Assembly: GCF_000175195.1 (NCBI RefSeq)
Contig: NZ_ACQL01000097.1
Location: 48,942-112,941, forward strand
Direction: 5' to 3'
DNA: 64,000 bases
Source of the DNA: Actinobacillus minor NM305
GTDB lineage: Bacteria > Pseudomonadota > Gammaproteobacteria > Enterobacterales > Pasteurellaceae
A model generated the notes under the pieces. It worked only from the letters and a program-made list of their open reading frames with translations, was not told where the DNA came from and did no database searches. Both the position numbers and the translations under genes were made by a program. Shown piece by piece: positions 10,413-18,618 of this stretch. The stretch's first letter is position 1. The number at the start of each line of letters is the position of its first letter.

Positions 10413-10510
10413 TTAGTGTTGTGAAAGCACAACTTATTTCTGATAAGCGGTTTGATTTTACTCTAAATTTACAAATTTTTGGAAGAGTGATTATCAAATT
10501 CATAATAAAA

Positions 10511-10540
10511 AACCTCAATAAAAACAAATTTATTGAGGTT
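10511..10540. terminator. Terminator between sspB and dapB
   Basis: AACCTCAATAAA (10511-10522) and TTTATTGAGGTT (10529-10540), 12 bp perfect, with T/A runs on both sides. It lies 10 bp beyond the sspB stop and can end the sspAB transcript. Confidence 0.85.
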
Positions 10541-10550
10541 TAAAAATCCA

Positions 10551-10970
10551 TTACTTAACTAGCTTCAAGTGTGAGGATTTTTTCTTCACAACTTTTTTAG
10601 TTTTTACCTCATTGCTTTCTGCCATAGAGGTTCTTTCTAAATAGCTCTGTTCGCTATAATAGGCTTCTTCTTGGAACATAATTCCATCGCCGGTTTCTTG
10701 TGCATATAACGCTTCAACGGCGCCAAATGGAATATAAATATCTCGTAACATTCCCTGAAATCTAGCACTAAAGCTAATACTCTCATCGTTTACGACATAA
10801 TTACCGATAGAACGTTGGGCAATATTTAAAATAATTTTTCCTTCACGTACATACTCCATTGGCACATCTACATTCGGATAATCACAATTTACCAGTAAGT
10901 AAGGCGTATTATCATTATCTGTGATCCAATTATAGTAAGCGTAATAAACGTAAGGACGTAGCGGTTTCAT
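10551..10970 (-). CDS. sspB: ClpXP protease specificity-enhancing factor SspB
   Basis: 139 residues. The folded N-terminal part (RPYVYYAYYNWITDNDNTPY, then the FSARFQG and IYIPFGAVEALYAQE blocks) is the SspB core that binds ssrA-tagged proteins. The variable tail ends in SSHLKLVK, the short C-terminal motif that docks on ClpX. The start codon overlaps the last base of sspA (10970), so the pair is translationally coupled. Confidence 0.95.
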   Translation of the reverse strand: MKPLRPYVYYAYYNWITDNDNTPYLLVNCDYPNVDVPMEYVREGKIILNIAQRSIGNYVVNDESISFSARFQGMLRDIYIPFGAVEALYAQETGDGIMFQEEAYYSEQSYLERTSMAESNEVKTKKVVKKKSSHLKLVK

Positions 10971-11614
10971 TAATCTTTATCATCCATTAAATGTTTTGGT
11001 GCAGCACCACCAACTGATTGAACAAAACTATCACGAGCAAATACACGGCTCATATAATTTTTAATTGGTTTAGCACCATTTCCAGTAAATTCAACACCTA
11101 AATTAACCATTCTCCAGAGTAATGGCGCAATATAGCAGTCTGTTAGGCTGAATTCTTCACTCATAAAATACGGCATTGCTTCAAAGACTGGAGCAAGACC
11201 AAGAATTTCATCGCGTAATTGAGCTAATGCTTTTTGCCCTTCTGCTGAAGCCGGATCTTTATTTACAATATCGATCAATGAGTACCAATCTTGTTCAATA
11301 CGGAACATCGTTAAACGACATTTAGCACGTGAGACAGGGTAAACCGGCATTAATGGTGGATGTGGAAAACGCTCATCCAAATACTCCATAATAATACGTG
11401 AATTAAATAACACTAAATCACGATCCACTAAAGTTGGTACGCTACCATAAGGGTTCACTTCAGCAAGGTCTTCTGAAATGGTATCGGGAGCGATGTTCTC
11501 AATCTCATAAGGTACGCCTTTTTCAGCTAATACAATACGCACCTGATGACTATAAATATCCGTCTTTTCTGAAAAAAGTGTGGTTACAGAACGTTTATTT
11601 GCACTGTTTGTCAT
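10970..11614 (-). CDS. sspA: Stringent starvation protein A (GST-fold RNA polymerase-associated factor)
   Basis: 214 residues with an N-terminal thioredoxin-like GST domain (TLFSEKTDIYSHQVRIVLAEKG, PYGSVPTLVDRDLVLFNS, IMEYLDERFPHPPLMP) and a helical C domain, all typical of SspA. It binds RNA polymerase and alters promoter use under starvation; it has no GST activity in E. coli. It heads sspA-sspB and is divergent from purE. Confidence 0.95.
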   Translation of the reverse strand: MTNSANKRSVTTLFSEKTDIYSHQVRIVLAEKGVPYEIENIAPDTISEDLAEVNPYGSVPTLVDRDLVLFNSRIIMEYLDERFPHPPLMPVYPVSRAKCRLTMFRIEQDWYSLIDIVNKDPASAEGQKALAQLRDEILGLAPVFEAMPYFMSEEFSLTDCYIAPLLWRMVNLGVEFTGNGAKPIKNYMSRVFARDSFVQSVGGAAPKHLMDDKD

Positions 11615-11772
11615 TATTACTTCTCCGATAACTCATTTAAGAATAGTGGGTTATTATAACATAAGCTACTATGAAAATAATAGCATTTAAACAACCATTT
11701 AGCCGAATATCATCATCCCTTTGTAAAATAATCACAAAAATTAACCGCTTGAAACATAACATAAAAATAGAC

Positions 11773-11788
11773 AGGCAACCGATTGCCT
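11773..11788 (+). promoter_or_regulatory. PurR operator (PUR box) upstream of purE
   Basis: AGGCAACCGATTGCCT agrees at every fixed position with the PurR consensus ANGCAANCGNTTNCNT. It lies 47-62 bp before the purE ATG, where it would overlap the promoter and repress purE-ansA-purK when purine bases are plentiful. Confidence 0.75.
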
Positions 11789-11834
11789 TTTATGGTATGC
11801 TTACGCACAATTTTTTAAATATGGAAAAGAAAAA

Positions 11835-12329
11835 ATGAATCGTCCTGAAATTGCTATTGTTATGGGATCTAAAAGCGACTGGGCAACTATGTCTGAAGCA
11901 ACCCAAATTTTAGATCAATTTGAATTACCCTATCACGTTGAAGTTGTTTCTGCACACCGCACACCGGATAAACTCTTCTCTTTTGCTGAAAATGCAGAAA
12001 AAAACGGTTATAAAGTGATTATTGCTGGCGCAGGCGGAGCGGCACATTTACCGGGTATGATTGCTGCTAAAACCATTGTGCCTGTACTTGGTGTTCCTGT
12101 GAAAAGCTCAATGTTAAGCGGTGTTGATAGTCTCTACTCTATCGTACAGATGCCAAAAGGTATTCCAGTCGGTACATTAGCAATTGGTCCTGCCGGCGCA
12201 GCAAATGCAGGGCTACTGGCAGCACAAATTTTAGCCGCATTTAAACCGGAGCTTGCTATAAAATTACATGCATTCCGCCATGCGCAAACACAGCTGGTTT
12301 TAGATAATCCGGATCCGCGAGTGGAATAA
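11835..12329 (+). CDS. purE: N5-carboxyaminoimidazole ribonucleotide mutase
   Basis: 164 residues, class I PurE. Motifs: [10 protein letters not shown] at the N terminus, [11 protein letters not shown], and [18 protein letters not shown] near residues 73-90. It converts N5-CAIR to CAIR in purine synthesis and works with PurK. It lies behind a PurR box and is followed 10 bp later by an asparaginase gene, with purK third. Confidence 0.97.
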   Translation: MNRPEIAIVMGSKSDWATMSEATQILDQFELPYHVEVVSAHRTPDKLFSFAENAEKNGYKVIIAGAGGAAHLPGMIAAKTIVPVLGVPVKSSMLSGVDSLYSIVQMPKGIPVGTLAIGPAGAANAGLLAAQILAAFKPELAIKLHAFRHAQTQLVLDNPDPRVE

Positions 12330-12339
12330 GCAGAATAAT

Positions 12340-13305
12340 ATGGCAAAACGTATTCTTATTTTACACACAGGCGGCACCATTTCGATGAGTGAAGGGGAAG
12401 ATGGAAAAGTCTCCCCTTCTGTTCGCAATCCATTATTAGATGCGCTTGAACGTTTAAATCATCCGGCGGAACTCTCTCAAGAAGCAGTCTTAAATGTACC
12501 TTCACCGCATATTAACCTTGAACATTGGTTATTACTTAAAAGTCGTATTGAGAAAGCGGTAAATGAAGAACATTTTGACGGTGTTGTGATTACCCATGGC
12601 ACCGATACGCTCGAAGAAACTGCCTATTTTCTTGATTTAGCCTTAAATATCAATGTCCCTGTTGCTATTACAGGTGCAATGCGTTCAAGTAACGAATTGG
12701 GTGCGGACGGCTTAATCAATCTTCAAAGTGCAATTTTAGTTGCGTTAAGTGAAGAGTCCAAAGGAAAAGGCGTTTTAGTTGTGATGAACGATGAAGTTCA
12801 TAATGCGAAATTTGTTACCAAAACGCATACAACTAACGTAGCAACATTCCAAACACCAACGTTTGGTCCTTGTGGATTAATAGCAAAAAATAAAGTGCTT
12901 TATTTCCAACAACTAAGTCATTACGAACGCTTCCCGATTCGTGAAATTACCAAATCGAACATTCAACTCGTTAAAGCTTATGCTGGAATGGATAGTTTCC
13001 TATTAGAGCAGCTTGCTCATCACGGTTGTGATGGTGTGGTTATTGAAGCCTTAGGTGCTGGAAATTTACCTCCGGCTAGTTTAAAAGGTGTTAAAGCCTT
13101 ATTAGAAAACAGCATTCCTGTTGTACTTGTTTCTCGAGCCTTCCACGGCGTAACACAAGACGTGTATGATTATGTTGGAGGAGGAAAACAACTCAAACAA
13201 CAAGGCGTTATTTTTACAACGGGGTTAAGCGGTCAAAAAGCCCGCATCAAGTTAATGGTATTGCTTAATCAGCAACGAGAAAAACCATTAGCCGACTACT
13301 TCTAA
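12340..13305 (+). CDS. ansA: Type I (cytoplasmic) L-asparaginase
   Basis: 321 residues without a signal peptide. The catalytic threonine motif ILHTGGTISM is at the N terminus and the second motif VVITHGTDTLEETAYFL follows near residue 88; the acidic triad partner block AITGAMRSSNELGADG is present. The cytoplasmic form hydrolyses asparagine to aspartate and ammonia. It sits between purE and purK with gaps of 10 and 19 bp, so it is expected to share the PurR-controlled transcript. Aspartate is consumed in purine synthesis, a plausible link but an inference. Confidence 0.93.
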   Translation: MAKRILILHTGGTISMSEGEDGKVSPSVRNPLLDALERLNHPAELSQEAVLNVPSPHINLEHWLLLKSRIEKAVNEEHFDGVVITHGTDTLEETAYFLDLALNINVPVAITGAMRSSNELGADGLINLQSAILVALSEESKGKGVLVVMNDEVHNAKFVTKTHTTNVATFQTPTFGPCGLIAKNKVLYFQQLSHYERFPIREITKSNIQLVKAYAGMDSFLLEQLAHHGCDGVVIEALGAGNLPPASLKGVKALLENSIPVVLVSRAFHGVTQDVYDYVGGGKQLKQQGVIFTTGLSGQKARIKLMVLLNQQREKPLADYF

Positions 13306-13324
13306 TTTTACGAGGTTAATTCAA

Positions 13325-14413
13325 ATGCAAAAAAGTGCAATCTACCCACCCATTTATGTTCTAGGAAACGGACAACTTGGCAGAATGTTACGCTATGCAG
13401 GCGCGCCATTAGATATTGAAGTTAAGCCGCTTGCCTTCGATGCAGATGTTTTTGAACTTGAAGAAAACAGCATTATTACAGCAGAAATTGAACGCTGGGC
13501 AGATACACCGCTTACCCAACTGTTAGGTAATCACAAAAATTTTGTGAACCTCAATGTTTTTGGGCGTTTAGCGGATCGCTTCACGCAAAAAAGCCTACTC
13601 GATCAATTAAATCTTTCCACTTCTCCGTGGCAACTTCTTGAAAATAAAGCGCAGTGGCAACAAATTTTTGCTGAAGTTGGCGAAAAAGTTGTCGTTAAAC
13701 GCCGTACTGGGGGTTATGACGGCAGAGGGCAATGGATCGTTACCGCAGAAAATACCGACCAAATTACTGATGATCTATTCGGCGAAGTGATTGTCGAAAA
13801 ATTTATTCCCTTTGATGGCGAGATTTCAGTGGTAGGTGCAAGATTTAGAGATGGTTCAACACGCTTCTACCCTATTACGCATAACCTCCAACAAAATGGT
13901 ATTTTGCGTTACAGTGTATCAGATGTAACGCTACCTAATCAGGACATATTCCAAGCACAAGCTGAAAAAATGCTTGGCGCGATTATGCAAGAATTGGATT
14001 ATATAGGTGTCATGGCAATGGAATGTTTTGTGGTGGGAGATAAACTTCTCATCAATGAACTTGCACCGCGTGTACACAATAGTGGCCACTGGACCCAATT
14101 AGGCTGCTCAATTAGTCAATTTGAACTACACCTTAGAGCATTATTAGACCTACCAACCCCAAAATTGACACCAATAGCACCAAGTGTGATGGTCAATCTT
14201 ATCGGCATTGAGCATACTAACCAATGGTTAGATCTTCCTTTCGCTCAACTCCATTGGTATGGTAAAGAAGTTCGAGCGGGTAGAAAGGTGGGGCACATAA
14301 ATCTTTGTCATCCCGATAAAAATGTTCTTATCGATCTCCTTGAACAGCTCCGACCAAATTTAACGGAAGATTTTAATTCAGGGCTGGATTGGGTAATCAC
14401 AAAACTCGCCTAA
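13325..14413 (+). CDS. purK: N5-carboxyaminoimidazole ribonucleotide synthase
   Basis: 362 residues, ATP-grasp enzyme. N-terminal YVLGNGQLGRMLRYAG, ATP-grasp loop VVKRRTGGYDGRGQW around residues 123-138, and metal/phosphate motif LINELAPRVHNSGHWT around residues 242-257. It makes N5-CAIR from AIR, ATP and bicarbonate, the substrate of PurE. Third gene of the purE-ansA-purK unit, closed by a strong terminator. Confidence 0.97.
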   Translation: MQKSAIYPPIYVLGNGQLGRMLRYAGAPLDIEVKPLAFDADVFELEENSIITAEIERWADTPLTQLLGNHKNFVNLNVFGRLADRFTQKSLLDQLNLSTSPWQLLENKAQWQQIFAEVGEKVVVKRRTGGYDGRGQWIVTAENTDQITDDLFGEVIVEKFIPFDGEISVVGARFRDGSTRFYPITHNLQQNGILRYSVSDVTLPNQDIFQAQAEKMLGAIMQELDYIGVMAMECFVVGDKLLINELAPRVHNSGHWTQLGCSISQFELHLRALLDLPTPKLTPIAPSVMVNLIGIEHTNQWLDLPFAQLHWYGKEVRAGRKVGHINLCHPDKNVLIDLLEQLRPNLTEDFNSGLDWVITKLA

Positions 14414-14421
14414 GTTTAACA

Positions 14422-14452
14422 AAAAGGGCAAATATCACTTATTTGCCCTTTT
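14422..14452. terminator. Terminator after purK
   Basis: AAAAGGGCAAAT (14422-14433) and ATTTGCCCTTTT (14441-14452) form a 12-bp stem with a T run. It ends purE-ansA-purK and may also serve the convergent pmbA. Confidence 0.88.
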
Positions 14453-14492
14453 GAATTTGTAAAAGATCTAATTTTTTAACCGCTTCTTGCAA

Positions 14493-15842
14493 CTACTCCC
14501 CAGACACTTTCATTCTCTCAATTAAAATTGAACCGGTTTGAATATTCGAACGGTGTTCAATATCACCTGCGACTGCAACAATATTTTTAAACATTTCTTG
14601 AAGTTGTCCGGCAATAGTAATTTCTGCAACAGGATATTGGATTTCGCCATTCTCGACCCAAAAACCTGCTGCACCTCTAGAGTACTCTCCCGTTACGGCA
14701 TTGATAGCCGAACCAAGAAACTCCGTAACCAATAAACCTGTTCCCATTTCTTTGAGTAACGCCTCTAAGCCCCCCGTGCGGTTTGGTTGGACAAGCCAGT
14801 TATGGATGCCACCAGCATGCCCTGTCGTTTTTAACCCCATTTTACGAGCTGAATAACTGGTCATTAAATAAGTTTGTAACACGCCTTCGGTAATAATTTC
14901 ACGATTTTGTGTTTTTACCCCTTCGCTATCAAAAGCAGATGAAGCGAGTTGGCGTAATAAATGTGGTCTTTCCGAAATTTCAAACCATTCAGGTAGAATT
15001 TGCTTACCTAAATGATCTAACAAGAAGCTGGATTTTCTGTATAAAGCACCGCCACTAATCGCACCTGCAAGATGTCCGACTAACCCTGTAGCCACATCGT
15101 TATAATAAATCACTGGAACTTCGCACGTTTTGATTTTCTGTGGATTTAAACGATCTACCGCTTTAAACGCAGCCTGTTGCCCTACCCATTCCGGCGATTT
15201 TAATTTATCAAATTCACGTGAAATCGTATATTCATAATCTCGTTCGAGCTGATCTTCATAAGCTGAAATCACACTACATGAAAGCGAATAACGACTGGAA
15301 AGGTAACTTTGGAGCATACCGTGCGTATTTCCATAAACACGAACACCGCTATGCGAATTAAAACTTGCGCCTTCACTGTTCACAATATGCTCATCAGCAT
15401 TTAAAGCAACATTCTCTGTGCTAATCGCCATTTCTAACGCTTGTTCAACAGAAATATCCGCTTGATGATAAAGATCTAAATCAGGCGCATCAAAAGCCAT
15501 TTCCTCTTTATCCGCTAATCCCGTACACTCATCTTCTGAAGTATATTTGGCAATGGCGAGCGCTGATTCCACTGCCCGTTGAATGGAAGCTGTTTGTAAG
15601 TCTGAAGTTGAAGCATTCCCTTTACGTTTACCTAAATAAACAGAAATGCCTAAAGATCCGTCATTGTTAAATTCAATATTTTCAACCTGTTCCAAACGGC
15701 TTGAAACTGATAAGCCAGCCACTTTCGTGACGCTGACCTCTGCTTCTGCACCTGCTTTTTTTGCAAATTTCAGTGCAAATTCAACCGCTTGTCGAAGTTC
15801 TTGTTCTTGCGTTTGTAATTCTTGTTTTGTTACTAAAGACAT
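14493..15842 (-). CDS. pmbA: Metalloprotease PmbA/TldE
   Basis: 449 residues, normal for PmbA (TldE), the partner of TldD in a hetero-oligomeric cytoplasmic protease that processes microcin precursors and the CcdA antitoxin in E. coli. The block GHAGGIHNWLVQPN and the end segments with ITIAGQLQEMFKNI and GDIEHRSNIQTGSILIE are the family's. The start MSLVTKQELQTQEQELRQAV is typical. Single gene, convergent with purK. Confidence 0.95.
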   Translation of the reverse strand: MSLVTKQELQTQEQELRQAVEFALKFAKKAGAEAEVSVTKVAGLSVSSRLEQVENIEFNNDGSLGISVYLGKRKGNASTSDLQTASIQRAVESALAIAKYTSEDECTGLADKEEMAFDAPDLDLYHQADISVEQALEMAISTENVALNADEHIVNSEGASFNSHSGVRVYGNTHGMLQSYLSSRYSLSCSVISAYEDQLERDYEYTISREFDKLKSPEWVGQQAAFKAVDRLNPQKIKTCEVPVIYYNDVATGLVGHLAGAISGGALYRKSSFLLDHLGKQILPEWFEISERPHLLRQLASSAFDSEGVKTQNREIITEGVLQTYLMTSYSARKMGLKTTGHAGGIHNWLVQPNRTGGLEALLKEMGTGLLVTEFLGSAINAVTGEYSRGAAGFWVENGEIQYPVAEITIAGQLQEMFKNIVAVAGDIEHRSNIQTGSILIERMKVSGE

Positions 15843-15916
15843 AATTTTCCAATGTGAGTCATCAATTTTGGCGTATATTCTACCTTAAATTACCACAACA
15901 GAATAACTAAAAAGCT

Positions 15917-16057
15917 TTAGATCGCAAAAATGCGATAGAGAACGAGTTTACACTTACCTGCTTGACAAATATCGGGGCGAGTTTCAACATGAACCGCGTG
16001 AACTTGATACAACAACTCAGCGATACATACCACATCGGTGTTTTTTTGCAGGTTCAT
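15917..16057 (-). CDS. Possible small protein of 46 residues after the MarR gene
   Basis: An ATG 8 bp past the MarR stop opens a 46-residue frame starting MNLQKNTDVVCIAELLYQVH and ending in a hairpin region. It has three Cys (11, 33, 37; the last two as C-x3-C) and natural-looking composition, but only a weak Shine-Dalgarno (AGGCG, close to the ATG). It could be a genuine small member of the PACE-MarR operon or a leftover of a longer gene. I recognise no family. Confidence 0.35.
   Translation of the reverse strand: MNLQKNTDVVCIAELLYQVHAVHVETRPDICQAGKCKLVLYRIFAI
15921..15936 (-). terminator. Short hairpin closing the PACE-MarR unit
   Basis: ATCGCA (15921-15926) and TGCGAT (15931-15936) with a 4-base loop; on the minus strand it is followed by CTAAAGCTTTTTAG. 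A modest terminator candidate for the operon that starts at 16903. Confidence 0.4.
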
Positions 16058-16065
16058 CGCTTCGC

Positions 16066-16491
16066 CTAAATAATATGTAATTGTGTCACAAGTTGATTTA
16101 ATACCCTTTCGGTATCATCAAGCAATACCTCAAATTTTTCCATACCGAACTGCCGACTGACTTGTAATTCTGCTTCGGTTAGGCGAGCGATAATCGGCTC
16201 AATAAAGACTTTACCGCTGGCACTTAAAGCGATCAACTTACTGCGTTTATCGTTTGCATCGGGCAGAAAAATTAAAAATCCTTTCTGATCCAATTGCTTA
16301 CAAACGGATGTTACCGTCTGTTTCGGCAAGCTCCATTTATCGCCAATAGCGGTCGGCGAAGTCGCACCGTATCGCCCGATGGAATATAAAAAATGCAATT
16401 CATTTAAGGTAAGTTGGTGCTGTTTCGCAACAGCCGCATAAATGCCCGATAATTTTGCCGCCAGCTCCACCAATTTATCAAAGGGAGTCAT
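16066..16491 (-). CDS. MarR-family transcriptional regulator
   Basis: About 141 residues from the ATG at 16491 (MTPFDKLVELAAKLSGIYAA). The longer reading from 16551 adds 20 residues that lie inside the PACE gene and is unlikely. The winged-helix core is clear: LNELHFLYSIGRYG, SPTAIGDKWSLPKQTVTSVCKQLDQKGFL, and the wing DANDKRSKLIALSASGK. Its first 14 bp overlap the end of the efflux gene, so the two are coupled. It most likely represses its own operon through the long dyad at 16909-16953 and responds to an inducing compound. Confidence 0.87.
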   Translation of the reverse strand: MTPFDKLVELAAKLSGIYAAVAKQHQLTLNELHFLYSIGRYGATSPTAIGDKWSLPKQTVTSVCKQLDQKGFLIFLPDANDKRSKLIALSASGKVFIEPIIARLTEAELQVSRQFGMEKFEVLLDDTERVLNQLVTQLHII

Positions 16492-16903
16492 TTTCACGCT
16501 CCACAAATTTGACACGAGTAATGTCATAAAGCCAGTTAAATACCAACGCATATAGCATAATCAGCAAACTCAATCCAATATCCGCTAAAAAGGCGTGCCA
16601 CAGACTTAACTCCAATAAATACGCCACCACAGGAATAGTAAACAATAATAACGTTCCCTCAAAATAGACCGTGTGCAGAAGCCGTAATTTTAGACTGCGC
16701 TCTTCCCGCTTGCCTGTAAAAATTTTATCGAACACATAGTTAAAGAAGAAGTTAAGCACCATTGCCATTACAGATGTTGCAACTCCCGTCCCTGCCGCTG
16801 CTTCAAGACTGAAATCTCCAGCCAGTAACACCGCAAGCGCACCGATTGTCATTGCGCCAAATTCAAACAATATCGAATGGAAAATACGCTCATAAAAGGT
16901 CAT
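16478..16903 (-). CDS. PACE-family multidrug/biocide efflux protein (AceI-like)
   Basis: 141 residues with four hydrophobic helices arranged as two tandem bacterial transmembrane-pair domains. The start MTFYERIFHSILFEFGAMTI carries the ERIFHxxLFE motif of the family with the conserved membrane Glu at residue 14 (Glu15 in AceI), and the second repeat has NFFFNYVFDK. PACE proteins export chlorhexidine, acriflavine or polyamines by proton exchange. Its RBS lies inside the 3' arm of a 17-bp inverted repeat, and a MarR gene follows. Substrate unknown here. Confidence 0.85.
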   Translation of the reverse strand: MTFYERIFHSILFEFGAMTIGALAVLLAGDFSLEAAAGTGVATSVMAMVLNFFFNYVFDKIFTGKREERSLKLRLLHTVYFEGTLLLFTIPVVAYLLELSLWHAFLADIGLSLLIMLYALVFNWLYDITRVKFVERENDSL

Positions 16904-16908
16904 AAAAA

Positions 16909-16953
16909 ATCCTATATCGTACTAAATAAATTTATCTTAGTACGATATAGGAT
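16909..16953 (-). promoter_or_regulatory. 17-bp inverted repeat over the PACE promoter and RBS
   Basis: Arms 16909-16925 and 16937-16953 are perfect complements (ATCCTATATCGTACTAA and its reverse complement) with an 11-base spacer. On the minus strand the distal arm overlaps the promoter and the proximal arm includes the AGGA Shine-Dalgarno of the efflux gene, followed by six T. It can be a MarR operator, an RNA hairpin hiding the RBS, or a terminator of the upstream AhpD-like gene. Confidence 0.7.
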
Positions 16954-16962
16954 TAGATACAA
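16934..16962 (-). promoter_or_regulatory. Predicted sigma-70 promoter of the PACE-MarR operon
   Basis: On the minus strand TTGTAT (16962-16957) and TAAGAT (16939-16934) are separated by 17 bases, a good sigma-70 arrangement. The spacer and -10 lie in one arm of the inverted repeat, as expected for a repressor-controlled promoter. Confidence 0.5.
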
Positions 16963-16982
16963 GGTGTTTTAGAATTTTTACT

Positions 16983-17456
16983 TTAAAGTTGAATGGTATC
17001 TAAGCCCATCATTTTATCCATTGAGCCAATCTCGGTATGAAAAGCGACTCCTAAACGGTTCCAAGCGTTGATTTGTGCAATGGAAAAAATCACATCACAA
17101 AGTTCTTGCTCGCTAAATACTTGGCTTGCACGCTGGTAAAGCTCATCGCTTAACCCTTCCGGCTGAATACGGGTCAATGCTTCTGTCAATTCCAATGCCA
17201 TACGCTCTTTTTCATTAAACAGATTGCTTTCACGCCAAATTGCAACGTGATGTAAACGCATTTCACGTTCGCCGTGTTTACGTGCGGTTTTAACATGCAT
17301 ATCTAGGCAGAATGCACAGCCATTGAGTTGTGAAGCACGAATTTTAATCAACTCTTTCATAAACAGATCGATAGATAAATGCGCCAATGCGCCTTCTACT
17401 TTTAACATTTCACTATAAATTTTTGAACCAACTGATGCATAATTTAAACGTTGCAT
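16983..17456 (-). CDS. AhpD-like carboxymuconolactone decarboxylase-family protein
   Basis: 157 residues, all-helical AhpD fold. The redox site is GCAFCLDMHVKTARKHG: Cys47-x2-Cys50-x3-His54, the pattern of alkylhydroperoxidase-like CMD proteins; the later segment FSIAQINAWNRLGVAFHTE is typical of this subfamily. Probably a small thiol peroxidase or oxidative-stress enzyme. It is divergent from a LysR regulator 105 bp away, which likely controls it. Confidence 0.85.
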   Translation of the reverse strand: MQRLNYASVGSKIYSEMLKVEGALAHLSIDLFMKELIKIRASQLNGCAFCLDMHVKTARKHGEREMRLHHVAIWRESNLFNEKERMALELTEALTRIQPEGLSDELYQRASQVFSEQELCDVIFSIAQINAWNRLGVAFHTEIGSMDKMMGLDTIQL

Positions 17457-17561
17457 AATTTCTCCTTTTTGGGGTTGAATATAAAACGCTGGCTACTTTA
17501 CTTGAACGAGTTTTAAATATAAAGTGTATTAAATCATTTAATCTATACGAGAAATCGAACA

Positions 17562-18476
17562 ATGGCATTAGATAGACTTGAAGCAATCCGTGCATTTTGC
17601 CGAATTGTTGAATTAGGTAGCTTTAGTAAGGCTTCAGAAGTATTGGGCGTGGCAAAAACAACGATCTCGGGACAAATACAAGCTCTTGAAGAACGTTTAG
17701 GAATGACGTTATTACACCGTTCCACACGGCGTGTTTACCCGACAACAGACGGCACGGCTTACTATGAGCAAGTAAAAATCTTATTAGAAAACTTTGATGA
17801 TCTTGAAAACCTAATTCAAGACAAAAGCACGCTAAGGGGAAAAATAAAAATCGAAACGACTGCACCTTTAGGGTCAAATTTGTTGATCCCTGCACTGCCC
17901 GATTTTTTGCAAAAATACCCTGAAATTCGGCTCGAAATCCGTTGTAGCGAACGGGCAGTCGATTTAATTCAAGAGGGTGTAGATTGTGCCTTACGTGGCG
18001 GCCCTGTTACCGAACCCGATTTAGTGTGTAAACCTGTTGGGCAAATGCGCTTTTGTTTATGTGCTGCGCCTCGCTATTTAAATAATGCTCCAGAACTCTC
18101 CCACCCTCGGGATTTGGCTCAACATCAGTATATTGGCTTTCGTTTTCCAGTCACAGATAAACTTCATACTTACACGTTAAAAAACGGGGACGAAATATAC
18201 AATGTGGAACTTTCGCCTTATTTAACCTTTAACAATGCTGATGTGTATTGCAATGCCAGCCTTGCCGGCTTAGGCATTATTGCGATGCCACGTGCTTCGG
18301 TACAGCGTTATTTTGAAAGTGGTGAATTAGTTGAAGTGCTACCGAACTGGCAAACTAGCAGTATGCCTATTAGCATTGTTTACCCCTATTCTCGGCGACT
18401 ATCTGCCCGTGTTCGAGCCTTTGTTGATTGGGCTACAAGTTTATTTGAAAATAATCCAATGTGGGGGAAGGATTAA
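17562..18476 (+). CDS. LysR-family transcriptional regulator
   Basis: 304 residues. N-terminal helix-turn-helix: LEAIRAFCRIVELGSFSKAS, then LGVAKTTISGQIQALEERLG, followed by the LLHRSTRRVYPTTDG region; the C-terminal effector-binding domain spans about residues 88-295. It is of the CrgA/AaeR-like group. It is divergent from the AhpD-like gene, the usual arrangement for a LysR activator and its target. Confidence 0.9.
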   Translation: MALDRLEAIRAFCRIVELGSFSKASEVLGVAKTTISGQIQALEERLGMTLLHRSTRRVYPTTDGTAYYEQVKILLENFDDLENLIQDKSTLRGKIKIETTAPLGSNLLIPALPDFLQKYPEIRLEIRCSERAVDLIQEGVDCALRGGPVTEPDLVCKPVGQMRFCLCAAPRYLNNAPELSHPRDLAQHQYIGFRFPVTDKLHTYTLKNGDEIYNVELSPYLTFNNADVYCNASLAGLGIIAMPRASVQRYFESGELVEVLPNWQTSSMPISIVYPYSRRLSARVRAFVDWATSLFENNPMWGKD

Positions 18477-18618
18477 CAAGCGGTTACTTTTTCGTAATTC
18501 TTTACCTTTTGATTATTTGCATTTCTCGGATAATTTATCCTACTTTTGATTATGTCGTGCGAATTTTGATTAAGATAAAATATCTGCAAAACTATTTAAC
18601 CTTTTAAAGGAAAACAAC

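Noticed and set aside
16491..16551. Longer MarR start
   Set aside because: The extra 20 codons lie inside the PACE gene; the start at 16491 matches the family length.
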